Assembly: GCA_018195615.1 (NCBI GenBank)
Contig: JAGTPG010000002.1
Location: 558,001 to 622,000, forward strand
Origin: Streptomyces tuirus
GTDB lineage: Bacteria; Actinomycetota; Actinomycetes; Streptomycetales; Streptomycetaceae
DNA: 64,000 nt
Direction of reading: 5' to 3'
The notes below the pieces were generated by a model, which saw nothing but the letters and a program-made list of their open reading frames with translations, was not told the DNA's origin and did not search any database. Numbering within the stretch: the stretch's first letter is position 1; the number at the start of each line of letters is the position of its first letter. Below, piece after piece: positions 28,315 through 39,566 of this stretch. Position numbers and translations under genes: made by a program.

Positions 28315-28402
28315 CCATGGTATGACAAGCCGGCGCGCCTTGGTAAGCCCCTGACCCTTGACAGGCACCTGGGCGGCTGGATTACTTGGCGAACCGAAGC
28401 TA

Positions 28403-28416
28403 ACCGAATGTTCGGT
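28403..28416. promoter_or_regulatory. Putative paa operator 2
   Basis: ACCGAATGTTCGGT has perfect six-base inverted arms around TG. A further AACCGAA half-site lies at 28392-28398. The palindrome overlaps the ATG proposed for paaI, so a bound repressor would cover the start of that message. Confidence 0.6.
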
Positions 28417-28778
28417 CGGGCTACAAGGTGGTGGGAGAAGTGAGGGCGAGGGGACCGCCGCGCTCCGGATGACCGTGACCCCGTCCATGGTGAACGGGCA
28501 CGGAATCGCCCACGGGGCTATGTCTTCCTGCCGGCCGACAGTGCCTTCGCCTGCGCCTGCAACAGCCACGGCCCGGTGACCGTCGCGGCCGGCGCCGACA
28601 TCACCTTCGTGGCCCCGCGCACGAGGGCGATGTCCTCGTGGCGCGGGCCGAGGAGCTCACCCGGTACGGCCGCAGCGGACTCCACGACGTGAGCGTCCGG
28701 CGCGGCGACGAGGTGACAGCGGAGTTCCGGGGCCGTAGCCGCAGCATCAGGAGCACGACGTCCAAGGAGTCGGGATGA
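28408..28778 (+). CDS. paaI: Phenylacetate-pathway thioesterase PaaI (frame broken)
   Basis: A hotdog-fold acyl-CoA thioesterase that frees CoA from dead-end pathway intermediates. The core reads [37 protein letters not shown] and [22 protein letters not shown] once bases near 28517 and 28617 are restored. The N-terminus is less clear: ATG 28408 opens MFGRATRW, then one or more indels between 28431 and 28448 are needed to join AALRMTV. The predicted length, about 125 aa, is slightly short for the family. The stop overlaps the paaK start (ATGA). Confidence 0.75.
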
Positions 28779-30126
28779 CCAGCGAGAGGACGGCCCCCGG
28801 GCCGCGGGCACGACCGGGCAGCGGCGCGGCGAGCCCCTCCCCCACGACCTGTCGGACGACGCCGAGCGCCTGACGCGCGAGCAGCTGCGCGAGCTCCAGC
28901 TCGGCCGTCTTCGCGCGAGCCTGCGCCACGCCTACGAGAACGTGGAGGCGTACCGGAAGAAGTTCGACGCGGCCGGGGTGACGCCCGAGGACTGCCGCTC
29001 CCTGGAGGACCTCGCCGGTTTTCCCTTCACCACGAAGGCGGACCTCAGGGACACCTACCCGTTCGGCATGTTCGCCGTCCCCATGGACCAGGTGCGCCGC
29101 GTCCACGCCTCCAGCGGCACCACCGGCCGCCCCACGGTCGTCGGCTACACGGAGAACGACCTGTCGATGTGGTCGGACCTGGTCGCCCGCTCGATCCGGG
29201 CCGCCGGTGGACGCCCGGCCACAAGGTGCACATCTCCTACGGCTACGGGCTGTTCACCGGCGGCCTCGGCGCGCACTACGGCGCCGAGCGGGCGGGTGCC
29301 TGGTGATCCCGGCCTCCGGGGGCATGACCGCGCGCCAGGTGCAGATCATCCAGGACTTCCGTCCCGAGATCATCATGGTCACCCCGTCCTACATGCTCAC
29401 CCTGCTCGACGAGTTCGCGCGGCAGGGCGTCGACCCGCGCTCCACCTCTCTGCGGGTGGGCATCTTCGGCGCCGAACCGTGGACGGAGGAGATGCGCCGC
29501 GAGATCGAGGAGCGGATGGACATCCACGCCGTCGACATATACGGCCTGTCGGAGGTGATCGGCCCGGGTGTCGCGCAGGAGTGCGTGGAGACCAAGGACG
29601 GGCTGCACGTGTGGGAGGACCACTTCTACCCGGAGGTCGTCGACCCGATCTCGGGTGAGGTGCTGCCCGAGGGCGAGGAGGGCGAGCTGGTCTTCACGTC
29701 GCTGACCAAGGAGGCCCTGCCGATCGTCCGGTACCGCACGCGCGACCTGACCCGGTTGCTGCCGGCACGGCCCGGCCAGCGTTCCGCCGCATCCAGAAGA
29801 TCACCGGCCGCTGCGACGACATGATCATTCTGCGTGGGGTGAACGTCTTCCCCAGCCAGATCGAGGAGATCGTGCTGCGCACGCCCGGCGTCGCACCGCA
29901 CTTCCAGATCCAGCTGACCCGCCGGGGCCGCCTGGACCACATGACCGTCCGCGTCGAGAGCCGCCCCGGCACGCCCGCCGACCTGCGCGAGACCGCCGCC
30001 CGGGCGATCGCGAAGGACGTCAAGGACGGCGTCGGCGTCACGGTCGAGGTGACGATCGTCGAACCGGAGACCTTGGAACGCTCCCTCGGCAAACTCAAGC
30101 GGGTCAAGGACCTGCGCCAGGAGTAG
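28775..30126 (+). CDS. paaK: Phenylacetate-CoA ligase
   Basis: Activates phenylacetate with ATP and CoA, the first pathway step. 451 aa when restored. Motifs: [18 protein letters not shown] (P-loop type), [18 protein letters not shown] and [18 protein letters not shown]. Four apparent one-base losses: one between about 28790 and 28850 near the N-terminus, then near 29218 (CGCCCGGCCAC), 29296 and 29764. Each lies in a G/C run, and the restored sequence matches the family throughout. Coupled to paaI. Confidence 0.92.
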
Positions 30127-30169
30127 GGCGCGAGGAGCAGGAACAGAGGAGAACGAACACGCGTCATGA

Positions 30170-31389
30170 TCAGCACCGCGCCTCGGACACCGAGGCGGGA
30201 GCGGTCGCCTCGGCCACCACGCCCGCTTCGGACGCGGTCGGCTTCCGGATCAGCAGGAGCGCCGCGTCGTCGTGCAGCCGGCCGCCCACGTGGGCCAGCA
30301 GTTCCTCGTGCAGGGCGCCGAGGGTGCGGGCCGGCTCGTGGGACACGTGGCGCTCCAGGCCTTCGGCGAGCGGATAGAAGGCGCGGCCCTGGTCGCGGGC
30401 CTCGGTGACGCCGTCGGTGTAGAGCAGCAGCTGGTCGCCGTCGGCGAACGGGAGCTCCTGGAGGCCGGGCGCGTGGCCGGCGAAGGAGCGCAGCCCGAGG
30501 GGCGGGGACGGCAGATCGGGCTCGACCGGCGTGACACTCCCCGACGCACGCACCAGCAGTGGAGGCGTGTGCCCGCAGTTCACCACCTCGAGATGCCCTC
30601 CCGGCGGATATCCGGCGACCACGGCGGTGACGAAGTCGTCGTGGCCGAGGTTGCGGGCCAGGCTGCGCTCGATCCTCTCGACCACGGCCAGCAGGTCGGG
30701 CTCGTCGTGGGCGGCCTCGCGGAAGACGCCCAGGACCAGCGCGGCGGTGCCCACGGCGGGGAGCCCCTTGCCGCGTACGTCACCGACGATCAGCCGCACG
30801 CCGTGCGGGGTGGGTATCAGCGCGTACAGGTCGCCGCCGATCCGAGCCTCGGCGGCCGCCGCGCTGTAGCGGACGGCCACCTGGAAGGGACCGACGTTCG
30901 CCGGTACGGGCCTGAGCAGCGCGTGCTGAGCGGTCTCCGCGACCGAGCGGACGGCCGCGAGCACCCGTTCGCGTCGCCCGCGCAGGACACTGGCCAGGCC
31001 GCTCGCGAGGGTGACGGCCACCAAGGCCGACGGCACGGCGGCCAGTTCATGGCCCGGAACGCCGTCCCGGGCCCCAGCAGCGCGCCGAGAACCGCGGCGA
31101 GGAGACCGACGCAGAGGACTCCGCGCGGCCCGTTGGTCGTGGCGGCCAGCGCGGGCCCGACCGCGAGGAGGGGCAGCCAGATCATCCCCGCTCCGCCGAC
31201 GAGGTCGGCGAGCAGGACGACGAAGACGATCAGTACGGGCAGGACGGGCGTACCCGCGGCCAGCTGTGCGAGGGCGCGTCGGCGGGCCGAAGCCCTGGCA
31301 CCGGCCACTCGGACGCCGGACGGCCGTACAGGCCAGTGGTCGTCACCAAGGTCTCGCGCATGGCTCATGTTCTTATCCGTGTCCCTCAC
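30170..31389 (-). CDS. Membrane-anchored PP2C-type (SpoIIE-like) serine phosphatase
   Basis: About 406 aa. The N-terminal third has three or four hydrophobic helices (VLPVLIVFVVLLADLVGG, WLPLLAVGPALAA, CVGLLAAVLGALLG). The C-terminal SpoIIE/PP2C domain has AEARIGGDLYALIPT, RLIVGDVRGKGLPA, NCGHTPPLL, LLLYTDGVTEARD and HDDAALLLIRK, with metal-binding aspartates intact. These streptomycete proteins probably dephosphorylate anti-sigma-factor antagonists. One base is apparently missing near 31049 (ATGAACTGG). The start is GTG 31389 or ATG 31368. Confidence 0.83.
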
Positions 31390-31482
31390 CTGTGCACGGG
31401 GCGCGAGGCTGGGAGCGCACCCCTGAATGTCTCTTTCATCCAGATAAAGGGGTGATCGGGATCACCGGCAAGGAGCGGAATT

Positions 31483-32303
31483 TCAGATAGTGAGCGAGAG
31501 GCTCCGGGTGACGCGGCTCGCGGTCGGGAGCAGCCGCTCGCGGATCTCGGGCAGCCGGGAGAGCCGGTTCGCCGGCAGCGAGACGCCCAGGGAACCGATG
31601 GTGTCCCCGCTGTAGACCGGGACCGCTACACAGACCGTGCCGAGGGCGTACTCCTCCAGGTCGGTGACGGCCGGGGCCAGGGGTGAGGTCTCCAGGCGCC
31701 GCAGGAGTTCCGGCGGGCTGGTGATCGTCCGGGGGGTGAGGTCGGCGAGGTGGTGGCGGGCGAGGTAGTCCTTGCGGGCCTCGACGTCCATCTCGCGCAG
31801 CACGGACTTGCCGAGCGCGGTCGCGTGCCCCGCGTCCTCGAACCCCACCCACAGGTCGACGCGGGCGTGCCCGGTGCGTCGACGATCTCGGCGACCCGGA
31901 TCTCGCCGTCCTCGTAGAAGGTGAGGTAGGCAGCGGACGCGAGCTCGTCCCGCAGTGTGGCGAGGGTGGGCCGGACGCGGCTCAGCAGCGCCTGCGCGCG
32001 ACCCGTGGTCTGCAGCGTCTGCAGCTTGTCGCCGAGGACGAACCCGCCGTCGTCCAGCTTCCGCACATAGCCGTCGTGGACCAGCGTCCGCAGCAGGTGA
32101 TACGCGGTGGCCAGGGGCAGGCCCGTCTCGCGCGCCAGCTGCTTCGCCGGCGCGCCGTTCTGGTGCGCGCTCACCGCCTCCAGCAGCCGCATGGCCCGCT
32201 GGACGGAGGTGATGAGCGTGGGCCGTCCTGCCCGCCCATAGGACCAGCCTGCGTCAGCCGTTCGACCAGGGCAAGGCGGCCTGTACCACTTCTTCACAGC
32301 CAC
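31483..32303 (-). CDS. IclR-family transcriptional regulator
   Basis: About 273 aa restored. N-terminal HTH: LITSVQRAMRLLEAVSAHQ, AKQLARETGLPLATAYHLLRTL. C-terminal effector domain: HATALGKSVLREMDVEA, AVPVYSGDTIGSLGVSLPA. One base is apparently missing near 31861 (PAVDLWVGFEDAG after repair). The GTG at 32303 gives a long, unusual N-terminus; a start at ATGGGC near 32240 after another missing base is also possible. It diverges from the peptide ABC operon and is the natural candidate to bind 32355-32370. Confidence 0.82.
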
Positions 32304-32354
32304 AAGGGTTGGCCTGAAACCGCCTGCTCGCTATCGTTCACGGACTTCACTCAA

Positions 32355-32370
32355 TCGTTCGGCTGAACGA
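32355..32370. promoter_or_regulatory. Palindromic operator between IclR and ABC genes
   Basis: TCGTTC (32355-32360) and GAACGA (32365-32370) form perfect arms around GGCT. A third matching element, GCTATCGTTCA at 32330-32340, mirrors TGAACGAATAGC at 32364-32375. It lies just before the ribosome site of the binding-protein gene. Confidence 0.55.
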
Positions 32371-32393
32371 ATAGCGACAGGGGAGGTCGGTTC

Positions 32394-33976
32394 ATGTCCG
32401 GCATCCACCGCCCGGGGCGCCGATCGGTGCTCGCCGCGGGCGCCGCCGGTGCGGCCTCGCTCAGCGCGTCCTGGCTGCTGTCCGGCTGTTCGGGCGCCAC
32501 CGCCGCACCCGTGCTGCCGGCCGCTGCCCGACGTGGCGCGCCAGACCGCGGCGGCACCCTGCGGATCGCCCGCCCGCCCGCCTCCGACGCCGAGACCCTC
32601 GACCCGGCGAGCTCCCTGTCCGCCTACGAGTACCTGGGCGCCCTCTACAACCGGCTGGTCCGCATCGGCGACGACGGCGAAGTCGCTCCCGACCTCGCCG
32701 AGTCCTGGGAAGCGGACAGCAAGGCGCGCACCTGGACGTTCCGGCTCCGCAAGGGCGTCACCTTCCACGACGGCCGCGCCTTCACCTCCGCCGACGCCGC
32801 CTACACACTGCGCCACATCCTGGCCGAGGCGACGGCGTCCCCGCAGGCCGGTGTCCTCGCCCCGCTCGTCGACCCCGGGCGGCTGCGCACACCGGACGCC
32901 CACACCCTCGTCGTACCGCTGAGGGCCCCGAACGCCGAGTTCCCGAGCCTGCTCACGCACTACAACTGCTACGTCGTCCCGAGGGCAGCGGGAGGTCCAT
33001 CGGCCGCACCGGCATCGGCACCGGCCCCTTCCGGCTGGAGTCGTTCGCACCGGCCGGGCCCGGGCGCGTCACCGCGTACGAGGACCACTGGGCCGGGCGC
33101 CCCGTGCTCGACGCGATCGCCTTCTACTCGGTCGCCGACATGTCGGCCCGTTCGGGCGCCCTGCTCGCCGGGCAGGTCGACCTGCTGTCCCAGACCAACC
33201 TGGACTTCGCCACCGCCCGCGTCGTGGCCGCCTCCGACCGGGCGACCATCGCCCGAGTGCGGAACGCCCAGTGGTACGTGCTGCCGATGCTCACCACCGA
33301 CAAGCCCTTCACCGACGTCCGTGTCCGGCGGGCCATGAAGCTCGCCTACGACCCCGAGCACATCGTGAAGGCCGCGCTGCAGGGCGCAGGCAGGCCCGGC
33401 TGGGACAACCCGGTGCCTCCGGACGACCCGGCGCACATCTCCGCCCACCCCCGGCACGACCCGGAGCAGGCGCGGTTCCTGCTGAAGAAGGCGGGCCACG
33501 AGCACCTGGCCGTCGACCTGTACACCTCCGCGTACGACCCCCTCTTCACACCGATGGCGCTCGCCTACCAGGAGTCGGCGAAGCGGGCGGGCATCCGGGT
33601 CCGCGTCAGGACGGCGTCGGCGGACTCGTACTACACACAGATCTGGATGAAGCAGCCACTGATGGCCACCTACTGGTACACCGGCCGGCCCGTCGACCAG
33701 CTCTTCAACCAGGTCTTCCGCAGCGGCTCCTCGTACAACGAGACCGCCTGGTCCGACCCGGGCTTCGACGCGCTGCTCGACCGGGCGCGTGCCGAGACCG
33801 ACGACGCGAGGCGCCGTGACCTCTACGGCGAGGCGCAGACCTGGGTGATCGACAAGGGCGGCGCGATGACGCCCATGTTCGCCGACCGGCTCGTGGGCCT
33901 CTCGCGCCAGGTGCGCGGTTACGCCGAGCACGGCTTCGAGTTCGACTACCTCGGCATCGGTCTGAAGGGGGCCTGA
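32394..33976 (+). CDS. Peptide-type ABC transporter substrate-binding lipoprotein (SBP_bac_5)
   Basis: An extracellular receptor for oligopeptides or similar compounds, 527 aa restored. ATG 32394 follows GGGGAGG. It has a twin-arginine start (GRRSVLAAGAAGA) and lipobox LSGC, so a Tat-exported lipoprotein is likely. The family core is visible as DPASSLSAYEYLGALYNRLV, TFRLRKGVTFHDGRAFTSADA and VRRAMKLAYDPEHIV. One base is apparently missing near 32981 (GTCCCGAGGG). First gene of an operon with two permeases, an ATPase and a CocE-like hydrolase. Confidence 0.88.
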
Positions 33977-33978
33977 AC

Positions 33979-34933
33979 ATGCTCTCCTTCGTCGCCCGCC
34001 GGACCGCGGCCGCGCTCGGCACGCTCCTGCTCTCCTCGCTGCTGGTCTTCCTCGCCGTGCAGGCCCTGCCCGGCGACGTCGCCACCCAGGTCCTCGGCAA
34101 GGACGCGACCCCGCAGGCGGTGGCCGAGCTGCGCGGCAGCCTCGGACTCGACCGGCCCGCCTGGGAGCGGTACGGCGACTGGATGTGGGGTGCCCTGCAC
34201 GGCGACTTCGGCACGTCCCTCGTCTCCGGGACGGCGGTCGGCGGTGACGTCACCCAGTACCTGGGCAACTCCGCGCTGATCGCCCTCATCACGATCCTGT
34301 TCGCGGTGACCGGCTCGCTGCTGCTGGGCGTCGTCGCCGGGCTCTACCGCGACCGCTGGCCCGACCACCTCATCTCGACGGTCAGCCTCGTCGGCATGAG
34401 TGTCCCGAGTTCGTCGTGGCCACCGTCCTCGTCCTGTGCTTCTCGGTCGCGCTGCCCTGGTTCCCCGCGGTCGTCCTGTACGGCCCCGACGCCACCGTCG
34501 GCCAGTTGCTGCCCGCCGTCTGGCTCCCGGCCCTCGCCCTCGCGGTGGTGATGGCCGCCTATATCGTCCGTATGGCCCGCACCTCGGTGATCGACGTGAT
34601 GGCGAGCGAGTACGTCACCACCGCCCGCCTCAAGGGCCTGTCCACCTGGCGGGTCGTCACCCGGCACGCCCTGCCCAGCGCCCTGCTGCCCGTCCTGCAC
34701 GTGATCGCGCTGAACGTGGCCTGGCTGCTGGGCGGTGTCGCCGTGGTGGAGAACGTCTTCAACTACCCGGGCATCGGCAAGCTGATGCTCTCCTCGGTGC
34801 AGAACCGGGACCTGCCCGTCATCCAGGCCATCGCCCTGATCAGCGCCGTCGTCTACGTCGTGTGCAACCTCGCCGCCGACCTCGGCGCCATGGCCCTCAA
34901 CCCAGGCTCCGCACCCGAGGGAGGACCCGATGA
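33979..34933 (+). CDS. ABC transporter permease, DppB type
   Basis: An inner-membrane subunit, 318 aa when repaired. It starts LSFVARRTAAALGTLLLSSLLVF and has LPGD shortly after, normal for DppB/OppB. The cytoplasmic EAA-type loop is YVTTARLKGLSTWRVVTRHALPS. Apparent base losses near 34407 (TGTCCCGAGT) and 34904; after the second, the C-terminus reads LNPRLRTRGRTR and the stop overlaps the ATG of the next gene (ATGA). LNPRLR is the usual DppB end. Confidence 0.88.
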
Positions 34934-35816
34934 CCACGGTCCACACCGCCCGGGCGGCCGACGCCCCGGCCTCGCGCAACGCCCGTGCGTGGCGCACCCT
35001 GCGCTCCTCGCGCACGGCCGTCGTCGGGCTCGCGATCGTCGCCGTCCACGTCGTGATCGCGCTGCTGGCCCCACTGCTCACCTCGTACGACCCGATCGCG
35101 GGCGACGCCTCGAGTGCCCTGCTCGGCCCGAGCGGCGCGCACTGGGCGGGCACCGACCAGTACGGCCGCGACGTCCTCGCCCGCGTGCTGTACGGGGGCC
35201 GGTACGCACTCGGTGTCTCCGTCGCCGCCACCGTCGTGAGCGTCGCCCTCGGCACCGTCGCGGGCTGCGCGGCCGCCCTGCGCGGCGGCTGGTTCGACGA
35301 CCTGCTGGGGCGGGTGCTGGACGCGGTGCTGGCCGTGCCGGCGGTGCTGGCGCTGCTCGTGGTCGTGACCGCGCTCGGCACCGGACCGGCCGTCATCGTC
35401 CTCGCCGTCGCCGTCGTCTTCGTCCCCAGGTGGTACGGGTCGTGCGCGGGGCCGCCCTGGCGGTCGTGCCCGCCGACTACGTGACCGCCGCCCGGGCCCG
35501 CGGTGAGGGCACCTGGTCGATCCTGCGCCGCGAGGTCCTGCCGAACATCGCCGACGTGGTGTGCGTCGAGTTCGCGATGCGCGCCTCCTGGGTCGTGCTG
35601 CTGATCTCCTCGCTGTCCTTCCTCGGCTTCGGCGCCGACCCGCCGACTCCCGACTGGGGCCTGATGGTCGCCGAGAACCGCACCGCCATCACCGTCGTGC
35701 CGATGGCGAGCATCGCGCCGATCACCGCCCTGGCCACGCTCGTCATCGGACTCAACCTCGCGGCCGACGGCCTCTCCAAGGCCTGGGGCGTGGACCGGAT
35801 CAGGGAGGGCTCGTGA
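34930..35816 (+). CDS. ABC transporter permease, DppC type
   Basis: The second membrane subunit, 295 aa restored. HWAGTDQYGRDVLARVLYGGR and the C-terminal GFGADPPTPDWGLMVAENR are diagnostic of DppC/OppC. The EAA loop is VPADYVTAARARGEGTWSILRREVLPN. One base is apparently missing near 35428 in a CCCC run (FVPQVVRVVRG after repair). The end overlaps the start of the ATPase gene. Confidence 0.9.
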
Positions 35817-37566
35817 TGGCCCGCTCGTCTCCGTGAACTCCCTGTCCGTGGCCTACCGTTCCGGCGGCCGTGAGGTACCCGTGGTGCACGAGGTGTCGCT
35901 GGAGACCGCCGCGGGACGGACGCTCGCGCTGGTCGGCGAGTCCGGCAGCGGCAAGTCGACCCTCGCCGCGGCCCTGCTCGGGCATCTGCGGCACGGCTCC
36001 CGGGTCACCGGCGGCTCGGTGACGGTGGACGGCCGGGACGTCCTCGCCCTTCCCGCACGCGAGCTGCGGCGGCTGCGCGGCCGGACGGTCGCCATGGTCG
36101 CCCAGAACGCGGGCCAGGCGCTGACGCCCTCCATGCGCGTCGGCCGGCAGATCGAGGAGGCCGGCGGCGACATCCCCGTCACCGACCTGCTCGACCAGGT
36201 CCGGCTGCCGCGCCCCGCCGAGCTGGCCCGCCGCTATCCGCACGAGCTGTCCGGCGGCCAGCAGCAGCGCGTCGCACTCGCCATGGCCATCGCCGCCCGC
36301 CCCAAGGTGCTGGTCCTCGACGAGCCGACGACGGGCCTGGACGTCGTCACCCAGCGGGGCGTCCTGGACCTGATCGCCGCCCTGCGCGACGAACTCGGTC
36401 TGGCGGCCGTGCTGGTGAGTCACGATCTGGGCGTCGTCGCGCACCTCGCCGACGAGGTGTGCGTGCTGAAGTCGGGCCGGGTGGTGGAGTCGGCGCCCAC
36501 GCGGCAGTTGTTCGCGCTGCCGAGGAGCCGTACACCAAGCGGCTGCTGGCGAGCGTGCCGCGGCTGGACGACGCCGGCCTCGCTCTCGTACGGGAGACGG
36601 GTGAGCGCGAGATCCGCCCGCGGGCCGTCGTGCCCGAGGACGCTCCGGTCGCCGTTTCGGCCCGGGACGTCACCGTCGACTACGGCCGCTCCCGTGCCGT
36701 GCACGGGGTCTCCTTCGAGGTCCGGCGCGGTGAGGTCCTCGCCCTGGTCGGCGAGTCGGGCAGCGGCAAGTCCACTCTGGCCTGGTCACTGGCGGGACTG
36801 CGTACGCCGTCCGGCGGCACCATGACCCACGAGGCGGGCGACCTGGCCCGGCCGCGCAGCGGCGGCCGCTGACCCTGCGGCGACGCGTGCAGCTCGTCTT
36901 CCAGAACGCGGACACCTCGCTCAACCCCGGCGCTCGGTCGGGGACGCCGTCCGCAGACCTCTGCGGTTCTTCGGCACGGCCGGCGGCCGTGCCGAAGCGG
37001 CCGAGCGCGCCCGGCGGCTCATCGCCGACGTACGCCTGGACCCGGCCCTCGCCGACCGGTTGCCGGCCCAGCTCTCCGGCGGTCAGCGTCAGCGCGTCGG
37101 CATCGCACGGGCGCTGGCGGGCGAGCCGGACGTCCTCGTCGCCGACGAGATCACCACCGCGCTGGACGTGTCGGTCCAGGCCGAGGTGCTGCGCCTGGTC
37201 GACGACCTGCGCCGGGAACGCGACCTGGCCTGCCTCTTCATCAGCCATGACCTGGCCGTCGTCCGCGGCGTCGCGGACCGCGTCGTCGTCCTGCGCGGCG
37301 GTGTCGTGGTCGAGGAGGGCCCGACGGAAGCCGTCTTCTCCGACCCGCGGCACCCCTACACGCGGCAGCTGATGGCGGCGGCCCTCGAACCCGACCCCGA
37401 CGCACGGCCGCCGGTGGCGGCGGTCCCCGACTGGGCCGACGACACCCGGGAGGGCGATGTGTGGACCGATCACGGCGACGGCCACCGCGTGCGCCGCTGG
37501 CGGCCCGCCGACGGCCCCACCGCCCCGGACACCCCGCCCGCTTCGATCGCCGAGGGAGTTTCGTGA
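35816..37566 (+). CDS. Fused dual ATPase of a peptide-type ABC importer (DppD-DppF fusion)
   Basis: A cytoplasmic energiser, 584 aa restored, with two complete ATPase halves in one chain. Half 1: Walker A VGESGSGKSTLA, signature LSGGQQQRVALA, Walker B VLVLDEPTTGLD. Half 2: [41 protein letters not shown]. The Walker B glutamate is kept in both halves. Four apparent base losses: 35824 just after the ATG, 36522, 36868 and 36933. All are of the same kind and restore one frame. Single-polypeptide dual ATPases are common in actinobacterial peptide importers. Confidence 0.87.
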
Positions 37567-39566
37567 GGTACCGCGACCGGTTCGAACGCCAGGTCGTCCG
37601 CGAGGACGTGTGGATCCCCACCCGGGACGGCACGACCCGCCTGCACGCCCGTGTCTGGCGCCCGGCCGACGCCGGCACGGCCCCCGTGCCCGCGCTGCTC
37701 GAATACCTGCCGTACCGCAAGAGCGACTGGACCGCCCCGCGCGACGCACAGCGCCACCCCTGGTACGCCGGTCACGGCTACGCCTCCGTCCGGGTCGACA
37801 TCCGCGGCCACGGCGACAGCGAGGGCACACCCGGCGACGAGTACGACGCCCAGGAGCTCGCGGACGGCGTGGACGTCGTCAACTGGCTCGCCGCACAGCC
37901 CTGGTGCACCGGCAGCGTGGGCATGTTCGGCATCTCCTGGGGCGGCTTCAACTCCCTCCAGATCGCCGCCCTCGCCCCCGAACCGCTCAAGGCGATCGTG
38001 ACGGTCTGTTCCACCGACGACCGCTACGACAACGACGTCCACTACACGGGCGGTGCCGTCCTGGGCATCGACATGCTCGCCTGGGCCGGCACCATGCTCG
38101 CCTTCGCCGCCCGCCCGCCGGACCCCGCGAACGTCGGCGCGGACCGCTGGCTGCCGATGTGGCGCGAACGCCTCGACGCGCTCGACCCCTTCCTGCACAC
38201 CTGGCTCGCGCACCAGCAGCGGGACGACTACTGGCGGCACGGCAGCGTCTGCGAGGACTACACGGCGATCGACGCGGCCGTGCTCGCGGTGGGCGGCTGG
38301 AACGACCCGTACCGGGACACCGTGCTGCGGCTCGTGGAGCACCTCCCCGGCGACCGGGTGCGGGGCATCATCGGCCCCTGGTCGCACCAGTACCCGACCG
38401 CGGACTGCCGCCCGGCCCGGCCATCGGGTTCCTCCAGGAGACCCTGCGCTGGTGGGACCAGCACCTCAAGGGCATCGACACGGGGATCATGGCCGAGCCG
38501 CTGCTGCGTGCCTGGCTGGGCGACCCCGTACCGCCCGCCCCGTCGCACGACGAGCTCCCCGGGCGCTGGGTGAGTGACACCGAGTGGCCGAGCCCGGACG
38601 TCACGTGGGACACCCGCCCGCTCGGCGAGAGCCGTGACCCGGTCCTCGTCCGCTCTCCGCGGCACACCGGCCTCGACGCCGGCCGCTTCTTCCCGTTCGG
38701 CAACGCCGCCGACCTGCCGCCCGACCAGCGCGAGGAGGACGGGCGGTCCGTCTGCTTCGACTCCGCGCCCCTCGACCGGCGCGTCGAGATCCTCGGCCGC
38801 CCTCGCGTCCGGCTCCGCCTCGACAGCACCACCCCACGGGCCCATGTCGTCGCCCGCCTGTGCGACGTCGCTCCCGACGGCTCGTCCACGCTGGTCACCC
38901 GGGGCGTGCTCAACCTGCTCAGCAGGCAGGGGCGTGAGCAGGCTGTCGAGTGGACTCCGGGGACGTACGAGGACGTCGAGTTCGAGCTCAACGGCATCGG
39001 CTACGCCTTCCCGCCCGGCCACCGTGTCCGCGTCGCCGTCTCCGACGCGTACTGGCCCTGGGTGTGGCCGCACGGCGAACGCGGCGCGCTGCACGTCGTC
39101 CCGGCCGACAGCGCCGTACTGCTGCCCGTGCGCGAGGCCGCCGACGAGGCCGTTGTGCGGTTCGAGGAACCGGAGCAGGCGGTACCGATGGCGGTCGGCT
39201 ACGACACCCCCGCGCACCCCCGCCCGAGCGGCTGATGACGCACGACGTGGCCAGGGGCGAGTGGACCCTGGAGGTCGACCCCGGATACGGAGGATCCCGG
39301 ACCTACCCGGACGGGCTGCGCTACGAGGAGAGCGCCCGCGAGACGTACACCATCCGCTCGGACGACCCGCTGTCGGCCCGGGCCGTCTCCGAGTGGCACA
39401 TCCGGCTGCGGCGCGGGGACGACTGGGACGCTGAGATCATGACGCGGACGGAGCTGCGCGCCACGGCCGCGGAGTTCATCATGGACAGCCGTGTCGAAGC
39501 ACGGGGGAACGGAGAGACAGTGGCCGAGCGCGCATGGCACCGCACCACCCGAGGACGTCGGGATGA
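37563..39566 (+). CDS. CocE/NonD-family alpha/beta hydrolase
   Basis: Restored length 668 aa, normal for the family. GTG 37563 overlaps the ATPase stop. An alpha/beta domain with nucleophile Ser in FGISWGGFNSLQIA, HGDSEGTPG near the oxyanion site, and catalytic His likely in GPWSHQYP. A C-terminal X-Pro-dipeptidyl-peptidase-like jelly roll follows (RVAVSDAYWPWVWPHGE). Three apparent base losses at 38415, 39225 and 39550. The second creates a false stop at 39235; beyond it VARGEWTLEVDPGYGG to FIMDSR continues the same protein. It may hydrolyse an ester or amide taken up by the linked ABC system. Confidence 0.83.

Noticed and set aside
28775..30126. paaK as a real pseudogene
   Set aside because: Breaks are the same single-base type as in all other operons here, and everything between them is perfectly conserved. 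Error is the simpler explanation.
39235..39566. A separate small gene after the CocE-like hydrolase
   Set aside because: It looks like an independent TGATG-coupled gene, but adding one G at 39225 fuses it to the hydrolase and gives the normal family length.
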